Below, in pieces: positions 49,001 through 56,761 of a stretch of DNA of 64,000 nt (positions are counted from its first letter, which is position 1; every line of letters starts with the position of its first letter). This stretch comes from Corynebacterium simulans (lineage in GTDB: Bacteria > Actinomycetota > Actinomycetes > Mycobacteriales > Mycobacteriaceae). Below the pieces are notes generated by a model. That model saw nothing but the letters and a program-made list of their open reading frames with translations, made no database searches and was not told where the DNA came from. The translations under genes and the position numbers were made by a program. Location: the NCBI RefSeq assembly GCF_001586215.1, contig NZ_CP014634.1, positions 2,108,001 through 2,172,000 of the forward strand, given 5' to 3'.

Positions 49001-49042
49001 CTGCGTAATCGCAACGACGAAGAAACCGATGGCGAAGACTAA
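43094..49042 (+). CDS. Giant pilus tip adhesin with DUF5979-type repeats (SpaC/SpaF type)
   Basis: A 1982-residue surface protein, by position and size the pilus tip adhesin. The signal peptide covers about 1-42 (RRLFAALLVAFVTLMLVVA). The first 450 residues form a unique region with several Cys (probably von Willebrand- or adhesin-like, not recognised). From about 460 to 1750 there are about ten or more repeats of roughly 110-130 residues, each starting with a K-x-V/I-x-G pattern (LRKTVTGTAAGF, ISKTITGEPVNE) and ending in a Cys-containing GA-x-C-x-L/F-x-E motif (PAGATCTLTEKF). These are DUF5979 modules. The sorting signal is LPDTG at about 1943. The ATG at 43094 has AGGAG upstream and a full signal peptide; 43031 is the alternative. 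It overlaps the next sortase gene by 14 bases. Confidence 0.9.
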   Translation: MTVNTKTRRLFAALLVAFVTLMLVVAPSSPLNNLVTPEAEAQTSKGWATNEATYKQCGFRSGTGEAANYADQLCWIDMSDLNNSVTTYPKPVKKDLGRYELTFDVMYETKDDRGYDTNTDPSKVQTYSGPVGDGVFGRNVNDTDYFVPRSGQEAIQPSVVWGIGTGITAASQQATLRFRNIKVKDKFTGQYVSNYRTSIVDAQDTRGWSLFTENLTIDAPETGQTIFPYKRFTPGGYRSACDANNNSSNVFGPGIEDYYGRGDNTPKDFVCKEFSINTGKAGSYIVGGDGLTSLDVGFFTRNNFQGVALALNMGRMTGDVVQPDTMMEKTITGQETKFDFSMATRYGSTDTKVPWQGANTYTQALRRMSPDVNGNVAADSMVFKSAATGTEKSKALARYTPTWRCTLGTTDYTIKEGSVPPGFRLNNDAAAGTSEVVYQNKYSVPMSCTVTWTSKYQFSALTLRKTVTGTAAGFDEVQSRKFNLGYRCAAPTGYSDAYPTMKLEDSRDLAAGDDYTVEGLPAGATCTLTEKFADGAPPARPGKELTLTWKGNGTSQNTDAVPVGTVTLKSGVNAADHSNDIEANNNYDYRPGTVNISKTITGEPVNELGSPRDYSFSLRCLTTNYSQQSTIQATGTGDEIAGDTSFNNVPVERDCVLKPLSGLSDSEAKRISFDGRDVWVDGQQIQANSDGTYTIRLKDYPQGGTPTVSDIRIEAHYSYKTRDVRVIKQLRGPGSSLLDAGTTFPVHYRCTDPNDAAYNLEGDMNITTDTANPVKIEGVRVGADCYVYESGSPSQQNVTLDRTTVSASDSSDVVTTLNNEEAKTTPVLTVNKSTDTNQNRVSVSNHYLNKTGTVDLTKLVNNSVNGANLPADYELSFRCGTRTVETTSDNYVPVDLTGTVRLADGQTERLVAEVSDPTIAGLVNDRDGAMGVPYGNECTFSETTPSTGNGVLWSTDAKEQTFTVDSDSESVSLTNTFEPAGKGITITQSEAGVDEFFRDVDYELTCTADDGSPLDLGQYATITLGPDNPKETVPATVVTSGSTCQLVESDSNREDGKRNGYAIDRDSNISVDGESQTFNDEARIVSGEFIVGDSTIAQVTHTYDYQDVTVAVTKQVDFANEAYFSQARKDVKYNRQFDFTMKCTPPGGGSVITVSGKVSSPQSDDAASQSLSFDNIPDGSECVAAEGETTAAEGITFTQEVKVGDATGDRSLNFDVRGNQDVKLVNTYTRQLAEVNLDKVANTPVDVQAAYGSNWKDQFYTHNFALVCRDPEGPIDGSGNLGTFPVNSTIQGPGSTSFADIPVGAECELTGDKFGQLNLTQTAPDGMELETHMRPSKVQWRLQRDEGMTYTDTDLADGETTSQKFMIEDDISDGGLGNKVELVNFYEFVKSPIKMSKKIVANADDLQVLREANPEFRFDYQCQGVGYSISNVGLPTSLNAGDTTAFPDGTLTFTSDEVEVPSGAWCTFTELAPSATPEALEWKQDPREVDKRVGEEGQPAVSYDFTNTYTRRTVPVSFAALQDGYLGGLSNNSYDYKVSCTAPGFDSQTLSFDVNRANSSATVADASAPSGGKVVNLPVGYDCTLDASGSSALRERVQLEVTAGTRSPYMTFATWTKEGAAADNPDVKPADIPLDKVTSDLKKYTYDFRLDSALRSETGAPVLTIAGEAMHPRDSVEVTFTKQSVGAAGEGRTFEFSSSCGETFTLKSGQSHTLSDIEVDQNCTIGEVMNQDSASPVVSVGETGPRLGNVKANNSIGPTTHTVTSGQWSFDVLPVAKASDMSTSGSKWELTGINTFPGVNITKKIDGAPISAVSGTVADTAVLPDDATTMRFNYTVENNGALPLTDLKLTEPELAGRTVVAADGSEYVVPEGGAIPTEVCAPGDLAEGASTTCSFDVKITESTEDNFYYRGKVTVTALGNNILVSDDDSYGALRLKEGLGFLLPDTGRQTLVWALLIGLILLAIGMALYLRNRNDEETDGED

Positions 49043-49940
49043 GACGAAGAAGAACCAGTCACGCAAGAAGAAAAGCTCGCTGTGGCTGGTTATCCTCGGC
49101 ATCTTGGTGCTGCTGTATCCGATTGTTGCCACGCAGTACAACGATTGGCAGCTGCAGCGCCAGGCGGAGAACTACCGGCGCGCCATTGAGCGCATCGACC
49201 CGCCTGCCCAGCGAGAGGCCTACGTGCAGCAGGCACATGAGTACAACGATTGGTTGGCGGAGCAAGGTCATCATGCTTTCCCACCGAATCCTTCTTCACC
49301 GGGCTTTGAGCGTTACATGAAAACGCTCAATGCCCCAGAGGCCGGGGGCGCGATTGCGCGACTTCGCATTCCCGCAATTAACGTCGATCTTCCCGTGCGG
49401 CATACGACTGCCCCTGCTGTGCTTTACGACGGCGCGGGACACATGTTTGGTTCCTCACTGCCGGTGGGAGGTAAGGGAACCAATGCCGTTATTTCTGCAC
49501 ACACCGGCATGGTGGACGCGTCGATGTTTGATAACTTGCCGCGACTCAAGGACGGCGAAATCGTCACCATCGAGGTGATGGGCGAGTTGCTGCATTACAA
49601 GGTCGTGGGCCGCGAGGTGGTCAAACCTGATAAGTACGATGCGGTGACTTATGAGCCTGACAAGGATCAGATCACGCTGATCACCTGCACCCCGTACGGC
49701 ATCAACACGGATCGTCTGCTCGTGCATGCAGAACGCGTCTACATTGCGGGCGGAGATGAGGATTCGGGCTGGCATCCAAAGCTGTCGTGGTGGATGATTG
49801 CCGCGCTTAGCATCATCGCCATCTCTTTGCTTATCATCATCTATCTGGAATGGCGTCGCCGCCGACGTAAGCAAGCCCGCGAGGAACGTCAGGCTAGGAA
49901 GCAGGCGGCCGCCGATGGTAGTATGAGCAGCTCAGAGTAA
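49029..49940 (+). CDS. Second class C-like sortase without a DPW/DPF lid
   Basis: A 303-residue sortase with the class C two-membrane-segment layout. Catalytic residues are His158 (ISAHTGMVDASMFDNL), Cys220 (LITCTPYGIN) and Arg229. Where the first sortase has its DPW lid, this one reads EQGHHAFPPNPSSPGF, with no DP-aromatic triad. The strongly basic, Glu-rich C-tail (RRRRRKQAREERQARKQ) is cytoplasmic. It overlaps the tip adhesin gene by 14 bases. A second, differently gated sortase in the cluster may add the base or tip subunit; this role is inference. Confidence 0.9.
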   Translation: MAKTKTKKNQSRKKKSSLWLVILGILVLLYPIVATQYNDWQLQRQAENYRRAIERIDPPAQREAYVQQAHEYNDWLAEQGHHAFPPNPSSPGFERYMKTLNAPEAGGAIARLRIPAINVDLPVRHTTAPAVLYDGAGHMFGSSLPVGGKGTNAVISAHTGMVDASMFDNLPRLKDGEIVTIEVMGELLHYKVVGREVVKPDKYDAVTYEPDKDQITLITCTPYGINTDRLLVHAERVYIAGGDEDSGWHPKLSWWMIAALSIIAISLLIIIYLEWRRRRRKQAREERQARKQAAADGSMSSSE

Positions 49941-49981
49941 GAAAAACAGCTACTTAGCGTTAGTGCGAGGAAACCAACTTC

Positions 49982-51505
49982 ATGGCACGTTTTATTGACC
50001 GCGTCGTTCTTCACCTGCAGGCCGGCGACGGAGGCCACGGATGCTCTTCGGTGCACCGTGAAAAGTTTAAGCCGCTGGGCGGTCCAGACGGCGGCAATGG
50101 CGGCCACGGAGGAGACATCCTGCTAGAGGTTTCCACCCAGGTGCATACCTTGATGGACTTCCACTACCGTCCGCACCTGAAGTCCGGCCGAGGTAACAAC
50201 GGTGCTGGTGACTGGCGCAATGGCGCCCGCGGCGAGGATCTCATCCTCGAGGTCCCGGCCGGCACCGTGGTCTACTCCGAAGACGGCGAGATGCTGGCGG
50301 ATCTCACGATTCCTGGCACCCGTTTTGTAGCCGCTGAAGGCGGCTTTGGCGGCCTTGGTAATGCTGCGCTAGCTTCTGCTGCCCGCAAGGCACCAGGCTT
50401 TGCGCTTCAAGGCGAGCCGGGCGAGGCCCGTGATCTGGTGTTGGAGCTTAAATCCATGGCGGATGTCGGCCTCGTCGGTTTCCCATCGGCCGGCAAGTCT
50501 TCCCTAATTTCCGTGCTTTCTGCGGCCAAGCCAAAGATTGGTGATTATCCGTTTACCACCCTGCAGCCGAATCTCGGCGTGGTGGACATGGGCTTTGAAT
50601 CTTTCACCATGGCCGACGTTCCGGGCCTTATCCCGGGCGCTGCTGACGGCAAGGGCCTCGGATTGGACTTCCTGCGCCACATCGAACGCACTGCGGTGCT
50701 CGCTCACGTCGTTGACGTTGCCTCCTTGGAGCCGGGCCGCGACCCGCTTTCCGATATTGAGGCGCTCGAGGAGGAGCTCGCAAAGTACCAAGAACTGCTG
50801 GACCAGGACACCGGCTTGGGCGATCTGCGGCAGCGCCCACGCATCATTATCTTGAACAAGGCGGATATTCGGGAGGCGGAAGAACTGGCCGAGTTCGTCA
50901 AACCCGAGCTGGAGGAGAAGTACGGTTGGCCCGTCTTCATTATTTCTGCGGTGGCACGCAAGGGCCTCGATCCGCTCAAGTACAAGCTGCTTGAGATGGT
51001 CAAGGAGCACCGTCGCACACAGCCGAAGGTCAAGGCGGATAAGAACCACACCATCATCCGCCCACGTGGCGAGCGTAAGTCCGGCTCCCACGCTGACTTC
51101 ACCGTGCGCCCTGATCCCGAGCTTGCCGGTGCCTTCGTGGTGGAGGGCGACAAGATCGAGCGCTGGATTGTGCAAACCGACTTCGAAAATGATGAAGCCA
51201 TCGGCTACCTCGCTGACCGCTTGGCCAAGGCCGGTGTGGAAGATGAGCTGTTCAAGCAGGGCGCTGTTGAGGGCTGTCCGGTGACCATCGGCGGCATCAC
51301 CTTCGAGTGGGAGCCGATGACTGGCGGCCGTGCCACGGATGCCGGCCGCGGCTTCGACGGTCGCCTCGGCGGCACCGAGCGTGTTTCCGCCGCTGAGCGT
51401 AAGCGCGCTTCGCAGGCTCGCCGTGGCCTCATCGACGAGTATGACTTTGGCGATGACGAGAAGGTCACCCGCGAGCAGGCGAACCGGGACCGCTGGCAGG
51501 GCTAG
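49982..51505 (+). CDS. obgE: Obg-family GTPase
   Basis: A ribosome-assembly and stress GTPase. The 507 residues comprise the glycine-rich Obg fold (1-158; [32 protein letters not shown]), the G domain with G1 GFPSAGKSS near residue 165, G3 DVPGLIPGA and G4 NKAD, and the C-terminal OCT domain (about 350-430) with a charged tail. AGGAAA lies before the ATG. Elsewhere it follows rpmA directly; here about 11 kb of pilus genes separate them. It is followed by proB. Confidence 0.96.
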   Translation: MARFIDRVVLHLQAGDGGHGCSSVHREKFKPLGGPDGGNGGHGGDILLEVSTQVHTLMDFHYRPHLKSGRGNNGAGDWRNGARGEDLILEVPAGTVVYSEDGEMLADLTIPGTRFVAAEGGFGGLGNAALASAARKAPGFALQGEPGEARDLVLELKSMADVGLVGFPSAGKSSLISVLSAAKPKIGDYPFTTLQPNLGVVDMGFESFTMADVPGLIPGAADGKGLGLDFLRHIERTAVLAHVVDVASLEPGRDPLSDIEALEEELAKYQELLDQDTGLGDLRQRPRIIILNKADIREAEELAEFVKPELEEKYGWPVFIISAVARKGLDPLKYKLLEMVKEHRRTQPKVKADKNHTIIRPRGERKSGSHADFTVRPDPELAGAFVVEGDKIERWIVQTDFENDEAIGYLADRLAKAGVEDELFKQGAVEGCPVTIGGITFEWEPMTGGRATDAGRGFDGRLGGTERVSAAERKRASQARRGLIDEYDFGDDEKVTREQANRDRWQG

Positions 51506-51519
51506 TACAATGGGCGGCC
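51506..51519 (+). promoter_or_regulatory. -10 box of a leaderless proB transcript
   Basis: TACAAT (51506-51511) is followed by 8 bases and then ATG. No Shine-Dalgarno is seen. It overlaps the obgE stop codon region. Confidence 0.5.
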
Positions 51520-52740
51520 ATGTCTTCGCAACAAGATTTTCCGCTAACCCAAAAACCTTATTCCGGGCCCACGGTTGACACCCCCTTTCCGGACCCGTTG
51601 CATGAAAATCCCACGGCGTCCGGCTTTGATTCGCCGCTGCGCCAGCGCATCGCGCACGCCAAGCGCGTAGTCATCAAGATTGGTTCTTCGTCGCTGACGG
51701 ATGAGGACTTCCTGGTCTCCCAGGAGCGCATCGACCACATTGTGGACGCGGTGCACGCCCGCATGGGCATCTCCGATGTCATCCTGGTCTCCTCCGGTGC
51801 GGTGGCCGCTGGCATGGGCCCGCTGGGGCTTAATCGCCGGCCGACTGATCTGGCCACCAAGCAGGCCGCGGCGTCTGTGGGCCAGGTGCATCTGGCGTAC
51901 GAGTGGGGCCGGTCTTTCGCCCGCTATGACCGCACGGTGGGCCAGGTGCTGCTCACCGCCTCGGATACGGGGCACCGGGACCGCGCCCGCAACGCGCAGC
52001 GCACCATCGACCGGCTGCGCCAGCTGCGCACCATTCCCATCGTCAATGAGAATGACACGGTGGCGACCTCGGAGATGCACTTCGGGGATAATGACCGGCT
52101 CTCCGCCTTGGTGGCCAACCTGATGGGCGCGGACGCGCTGTTCCTGTTCTCTGATGTCGATGGCCTCTATGACAAAAACCCGGCGGAGCCGGACGCCCGC
52201 TTCATCGATGAGGTGCGCACGGGCAAAGACCTGAAAGGGGTCGAGGCCGGTGAGTCCGGCAACGTCGGCACCGGTGGTATGGCCACGAAGGTCTCGGCCG
52301 CGCGCCTGGCCACCCGCGGCGGAATCCCGGTGCTGCTGACGTCGACGGATAACATTGGCCCTGCTCTTGCCGATGCCTCCGTGGGCACCGTCTTCCACAC
52401 CCGCGAGGAGCGCAAGTTGTCTGCCTGGAAGTTCTGGGCGCTCTACTGCGCCGATACCGGTGGGGCGGTGCGCCTGGACGCTGGCGCCATGCAGGCGGTC
52501 ACCAAGGGAGGCAATTCGCTCCTGGCGGTTGGCATCACGGAGGCCATCGGTGAATTCTCCCGTGGGGAAATCATCGACATCATGGGCCCGGAAGGTGAGG
52601 TCATCGGCCGCGGCGAAGTACGTTTTGATTCCGCGGAGCTGCGGGGCATCCTGGGCAAGCAGATGGAGGAGCTGCCGGAATACCAGCGCCGCAGCGTTGT
52701 CCACGCCGACTACCTGTCGAACTACGCCTCCCGAATCTAG
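51520..52740 (+). CDS. proB: Glutamate 5-kinase
   Basis: First step of proline synthesis: phosphorylates glutamate. The 406 residues begin with about 45 extra residues before the kinase core ([16 protein letters not shown]). Core motifs are [21 protein letters not shown] and [16 protein letters not shown]-type C-terminal domain follows (about 310-390). The usual length is 360-375, and the extra N-terminus is the only oddity. With proA further down, separated by an inserted iron-transport locus, it completes glutamate to glutamate semialdehyde. Confidence 0.96.
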   Translation: MSSQQDFPLTQKPYSGPTVDTPFPDPLHENPTASGFDSPLRQRIAHAKRVVIKIGSSSLTDEDFLVSQERIDHIVDAVHARMGISDVILVSSGAVAAGMGPLGLNRRPTDLATKQAAASVGQVHLAYEWGRSFARYDRTVGQVLLTASDTGHRDRARNAQRTIDRLRQLRTIPIVNENDTVATSEMHFGDNDRLSALVANLMGADALFLFSDVDGLYDKNPAEPDARFIDEVRTGKDLKGVEAGESGNVGTGGMATKVSAARLATRGGIPVLLTSTDNIGPALADASVGTVFHTREERKLSAWKFWALYCADTGGAVRLDAGAMQAVTKGGNSLLAVGITEAIGEFSRGEIIDIMGPEGEVIGRGEVRFDSAELRGILGKQMEELPEYQRRSVVHADYLSNYASRI

Positions 52741-52774
52741 ACACTAGAGGCCAGAGAAACCCCAGGAAAAGACC

Positions 52775-53680
52775 ATGAAATACGCCATGTTGCCGGAACA
52801 ATGGGAAGAATCCATCGAGACCTTGCGGGGAGCTGGCCATGAGCTCGCGGAGCTTTCCGATGCCGACTTCCTCATCTACAACGGCGACGGCTCGGACTTC
52901 CCGTTGCCACTGCCGGAGAACATCAAGTTCGTGCAGATTCCGTCTGCAGGCGTAGACCATCTGCTCGACGTCATGAAGGAGACCGACGTAATCTGGTCCA
53001 ACGCCGCTGGCGTATTCGATAACACCGTGGCGGAATCTACCATCGCGCTGCTGCTTGCGCAGCTGCATGCCCATCGCTATGTCAACGACACCTTCTCCAA
53101 CTACGAGGAGGTGCAGGATCACAAGTCCTACCTACACGAGGACAAGACTGTGGCGATCATCGGCGCCGGCGGCATCGGCAAGCGGCTCATCACGATGCTC
53201 TCTGGCTTTGGCCCGCGCATCATCGCCGTAAACCGGTCCGGCAACGCGGTTCCAGGCGCGGATGAGACCTATCCCATCTCCGAGGTGGACAAGGTCTGGT
53301 CTGAGGCCGACTACTTTGTGCTCATCGCGCCGCTTACCCCGCAGACCCACCACATGGTCAACAAAGACGTGTTTGCCCAAATGCCGAATCATGCGGTGGT
53401 GGTCAATGTGGGCCGTGGCCCACTCATCAGTACCGAGGATCTTTTGGCAGCGCTGGACTCTGGCGAGATTGCCGGCGCAGCGCTCGACGTCACTGATCCG
53501 GAGCCGCTCCCGGATGATCACCCGCTGTGGAAGGACCAACGTGTGGTCATTACACCGCACATTGCTAATACCCGTAACTCGGTGCGCCGCCACTTGGGAG
53601 CACACACCGCAAAGGTGGCCGCAGCCTTTGAGGCTGGCGAGGAAATTCCTACCCGTGTGGATCCGAACGCTGGATATTAA
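52775..53680 (+). CDS. D-isomer-specific 2-hydroxyacid dehydrogenase
   Basis: An NAD-dependent dehydrogenase of 301 residues. The Rossmann loop is IIGAGGIGKRLI (about 128-139), the substrate Arg is in NVGRGPLIS, the Glu in DPEPLPDDHPLW, and the catalytic His in ITPHIANT. The gene between proB and proA is also a 2-hydroxyacid dehydrogenase in C. glutamicum, so this is the old neighbour of the proline genes. The exact substrate is unknown. Confidence 0.92.
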   Translation: MKYAMLPEQWEESIETLRGAGHELAELSDADFLIYNGDGSDFPLPLPENIKFVQIPSAGVDHLLDVMKETDVIWSNAAGVFDNTVAESTIALLLAQLHAHRYVNDTFSNYEEVQDHKSYLHEDKTVAIIGAGGIGKRLITMLSGFGPRIIAVNRSGNAVPGADETYPISEVDKVWSEADYFVLIAPLTPQTHHMVNKDVFAQMPNHAVVVNVGRGPLISTEDLLAALDSGEIAGAALDVTDPEPLPDDHPLWKDQRVVITPHIANTRNSVRRHLGAHTAKVAAAFEAGEEIPTRVDPNAGY

Positions 53681-53691
53681 AGTGTAAAAGC

Positions 53692-54198
53692 ATGAACAAA
53701 GACATTCGCGTGGGAGACGCGGAACGCCACAATGCGCTAGACCTCCTCAGCACCCACTTCGCTAACGGTCTCATCGACATCAACGAGTTCGAAGACCGCA
53801 CAGGAAAGGCGGCTGTTGCGCGTACCCGCGGCGAGATCGCTTCCCTCTTTGAGGACCTTCCTGACAATCCAATTGCAGAGGTCGTCCCGTTCAAGGAATC
53901 GGAAGCGCAGGCCGAGCTCGACCGGCTGCAGCGCCGCGGAGGGTTAGTCCACCGAATCGATGCCGTCATTTGGTCAGCGACGATGATCCTCTTCTTCCTG
54001 GGGCTTTTCGTCTTCGACTGGGACTATTTCTGGCTTGTCTTCCCGATTGCAGGTATCGCCTCGTGGGGTGTCAGGGAGGCGGTCAAGCTCTCCGACGACG
54101 ACGAAAAACTTTATGAGGAATTGAAAAAGAAGGATGACAAAGACCGGGCCGAGCGCCTACGTCTGGCAGCCGAGCGCCGCAAGGAGCTGGGGCAGTAG
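53692..54198 (+). CDS. DUF1707 (SHOCT-like) membrane protein
   Basis: A 168-residue protein. Residues 4-55 are a clear DUF1707 domain (IRVGDAERHNALDLLSTHFA, GLIDINEFEDR). A hydrophobic pair follows (MILFFLGLFVFDWDYFWLVF), then a long charged helix rich in Lys, Glu and Arg. It begins 11 bases after the dehydrogenase and may be co-transcribed. The function of DUF1707 proteins is not established. Confidence 0.88.
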   Translation: MNKDIRVGDAERHNALDLLSTHFANGLIDINEFEDRTGKAAVARTRGEIASLFEDLPDNPIAEVVPFKESEAQAELDRLQRRGGLVHRIDAVIWSATMILFFLGLFVFDWDYFWLVFPIAGIASWGVREAVKLSDDDEKLYEELKKKDDKDRAERLRLAAERRKELGQ

Positions 54199-54445
54199 TC
54201 CGCGGGGTCTGCGGGGGGAGTGGCTGCGCGCTTGAGCTATACCCACGCGTGACATCCAGCGCGGATAACCATGCTGTTGGGGGGTGAGTTTCTTTAAGAG
54301 GATGTTATTCAGCTTTAAAGTGACCTAAATAAAACCCGGGGGGATCACTTTCGCGGGCACGTTCCGGATTGTAAGCTCATCCTAGTTCGATTTAGTCAAG
54401 CCTAAGTTAACTTGGCTATTGTTCGTGAGCAAAGGACTTTCTTTC
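54199..54445. other. Intergenic region before the iron importer
   Basis: About 250 bases without a gene. The right part holds the DtxR-type site at 54392-54410. The centre is mixed and shows no clear terminator for the DUF1707 gene. Confidence 0.5.
54392..54410. promoter_or_regulatory. DtxR-type iron box
   Basis: TTAGTCAAGCCTAAGTTAA matches the 19-base DtxR consensus TTAGGTTAGCCTAACCTAA at 14 positions by my count, including TTAG, AGCCTAA and the final TAA. It sits 36 bases before the start of the binding-protein gene, so iron-loaded DtxR should repress the importer. Confidence 0.7.
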
Positions 54446-55657
54446 ATGACCCATTTCAACGTGCCCAAGTACTCCGTCCGCATTGCGGCAGCCACCCTGG
54501 CCATGCTCGCATCCGCGACTGCGTTGAGCGCGTGCAGCAGCAACGAAGACACCTCCGCGTCCACCGGCTCTACCGGCGCCGCGGGGGACACTGCTGTGAC
54601 CATCACTGACGTCGCCGGCCGCGAGGTCACCTTCGACAAGCAGCCTGAGCGTATCCTTCTGGGCGAGGGCCGCGGGCTCTTCGCCACCTCGATTCTCAAC
54701 CGCGAGGATCCGCTCGAGCACGTCGTGGCTCTGGGCAAGGACCTGCATGAGGCGGCTCCGAGCTTCGAGTCCAAGTTCGCCGAAACCAATGCGGCGTACA
54801 AGGATCTGCCGACCATCGGCAACATCGCCAAGGGCGACGTCACCGTGGAAAACCTGCTCGCGCAAAAGCCAGACGTCGTGGTCATGACGCTGGACCACAA
54901 GGAGGGTGCGGAAAAGACCGGCTTCCTGGACAAGATGGACCAGGCCGGCCTGAAGTACGTCTTCACCGACTTCCGCCAGAAGCCGCTAGAAAACACCCCG
55001 AAGTCCATGGAGGTCTTCGGCCAGCTCTTCGGTCACGAGGACAAGGCCGCAGAGTTCAATAAGTTCTATACCAGCAAGGTTGATGACATTAAGTCCCGCG
55101 CGGAAAAGGCCGGGGACAAGCCGCGCACCCTGGTCTGGCGCGCGGCGGGCCTGAAGGATTGCTGCTCCACGGTCAAGGACTCTAACCTAGGTGACCTGGT
55201 TAATGCCGCCGGCGGCGAGAACTTGGGCGATAGCCTGCTGGACACAGAGTCTGGAGACCTTACCGCAGAAAAGGTGCTTGCTGAGCAGCCGGAGCACATC
55301 ATCGCCACTGGCGGCGCATGGGCCAAGGACCCGGAAAAGCCGGAGGTCCTGCCGCACGTGGAGATGGGTTACGCGGCCAAGGAAGAAAAGGCGCAGGAGA
55401 CCCTCGAAGGCCTGCTAAAGACCCCGGGCTTCGAGCAGCTTGAGGCCCCAAAGGAAGGCAACTTCCACGCTGTCTACCACCAGTTCTACGATTCGCCTTT
55501 TAACATCTTCGCCTTGGAGCAGTTTGCTGTGTGGATGCACCCAGAAACCTTCAAGGACTTAGACCCAGAAAAGGACTTCGCCGAATTCCACAACAAGTGG
55601 CTGCCCATCGACTACAGCGGCGTTTTCTTCACTACCAAGAACACACACAAGCACTAA
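54446..55657 (+). CDS. Iron-siderophore ABC transporter substrate-binding lipoprotein
   Basis: Captures a ferric siderophore outside the membrane and hands it to the permease. About 403 residues. The signal peptide ends in a lipobox LSAC near residue 30 (ATLAMLASATALSAC), so the protein is lipid-anchored. The FecB/TroA type-III fold is shown by VTITDVAGREVTFDKQPERI and a long central helix. The ATG at 54446 has AAAGGA upstream; an open frame to a TTG at 54419 would spoil the signal peptide. It heads a three-gene operon behind a DtxR box. Which siderophore is bound cannot be read from the sequence. Confidence 0.93.
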   Translation: MTHFNVPKYSVRIAAATLAMLASATALSACSSNEDTSASTGSTGAAGDTAVTITDVAGREVTFDKQPERILLGEGRGLFATSILNREDPLEHVVALGKDLHEAAPSFESKFAETNAAYKDLPTIGNIAKGDVTVENLLAQKPDVVVMTLDHKEGAEKTGFLDKMDQAGLKYVFTDFRQKPLENTPKSMEVFGQLFGHEDKAAEFNKFYTSKVDDIKSRAEKAGDKPRTLVWRAAGLKDCCSTVKDSNLGDLVNAAGGENLGDSLLDTESGDLTAEKVLAEQPEHIIATGGAWAKDPEKPEVLPHVEMGYAAKEEKAQETLEGLLKTPGFEQLEAPKEGNFHAVYHQFYDSPFNIFALEQFAVWMHPETFKDLDPEKDFAEFHNKWLPIDYSGVFFTTKNTHKH

Positions 55658-55660
55658 AAA

Positions 55661-56761
55661 ATGGCACTTTTGACCTCTTCTGAGAGTTTGCAGACTGACC
55701 AGAAAGCCGAAACCAAAACCGACACCCACCAGGTTATTGCCGAGTACCGCAGCAATAACTTCCGCAAGGTACTCATCATCGGTGCACTGGTGCTGGCTGC
55801 CTTCGTAGCCTTCGTCATTGCCACGGTGGTCGGCCCGATTCACCTTTCCCCGATGGAGATGCTGCGTGGCATTTTCTCACCGGGCCAGGTGGATGAGACC
55901 ACCCGGACGGTCCTGTGGAACCTGCGCCTGCCGGCGTCGGTTATGGCCGTGCTCATCGGCGCCGCACTGGCGCTATCCGGCGCGCATATGCAGACCATTC
56001 TGGATAACCCTTTGGCCGAGCCTTTCACCTTGGGTATTTCCGCCGCCGCGGCTTTTGGCGGCGCGGCCTCCATCGTGCTGGGCTGGACCGTGCTGGGAAA
56101 TCCGCAGTTCAATCTCGCGGCCGTCGCTTGGCTGTCGGCTCTTGTGGCCGTGGCCATCGTCGCGGGTGCGGCGGTGTGGCGCGGCGCTAGTGCGGAGTCA
56201 ATGATTCTGCTGGGTATCGCCCTCGTTTTCTTGTTCCAGGCACTGCTTTCGCTGATGCAATACAGCGCCTCGACTGAAGCCCTGCAGCAGATTGTCTTTT
56301 GGACCATGGGCTCCCTGCAGCGTGCGAATTGGGTGTCCAACCTGATCATCGCGGCCACCTTGCTGGTTGCCATTCCTTTCACCATGCTCAACGCGTGGAA
56401 GCTCACGGCGCTGCGCCTTGGCGACGAGCGTGCGGCGGCCCTTGGCATCAACGTGCAAAAACTGCGCGTTCTAACCCTCGTCGTGGCCTCCTTGCTGGCC
56501 GCTAGCGCCGTGGCCTTCGCCGGCATCATCGGCTTCATTGGCTTGGTTGGCCCACACGTGGCGCGCCTATTGGTGGGCGAGGATCAGCGTTTCTTCGCTC
56601 CAGCCTCCATGGCGGCGGGCGCGATGCTGCTGGCGGGAGCACACGCGGTATCCATCACCATCATCCCCGGCGTTGCCGTACCCATCGGCATCATCACGGC
56701 GCTCGTTGGTGTTCCTTTCTTCGTGCTGCTCATCTTCACCAAGAGGAGGATCAAGTGCTGA
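55661..56761 (+). CDS. Iron-siderophore ABC transporter permease (FecCD family)
   Basis: A 366-residue integral membrane protein with about nine to ten hydrophobic segments (for example LIGAALALSGAHMQTILDNP, FAGIIGFIGLVGPHVAR). The FecCD signatures RLP..., GAALALSG, and GFIGLVGPHVARLL are present. A single permease gene means it should act as a homodimer. It starts three bases after the binding-protein stop and its end overlaps the ATPase start by 7 bases. Confidence 0.93.
   Translation: MALLTSSESLQTDQKAETKTDTHQVIAEYRSNNFRKVLIIGALVLAAFVAFVIATVVGPIHLSPMEMLRGIFSPGQVDETTRTVLWNLRLPASVMAVLIGAALALSGAHMQTILDNPLAEPFTLGISAAAAFGGAASIVLGWTVLGNPQFNLAAVAWLSALVAVAIVAGAAVWRGASAESMILLGIALVFLFQALLSLMQYSASTEALQQIVFWTMGSLQRANWVSNLIIAATLLVAIPFTMLNAWKLTALRLGDERAAALGINVQKLRVLTLVVASLLAASAVAFAGIIGFIGLVGPHVARLLVGEDQRFFAPASMAAGAMLLAGAHAVSITIIPGVAVPIGIITALVGVPFFVLLIFTKRRIKC

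Noticed and set aside
47888..49141. A 417-codon antisense frame in the tip adhesin gene
   Set aside because: No motif or ribosome site; explained by the codon bias of the adhesin.
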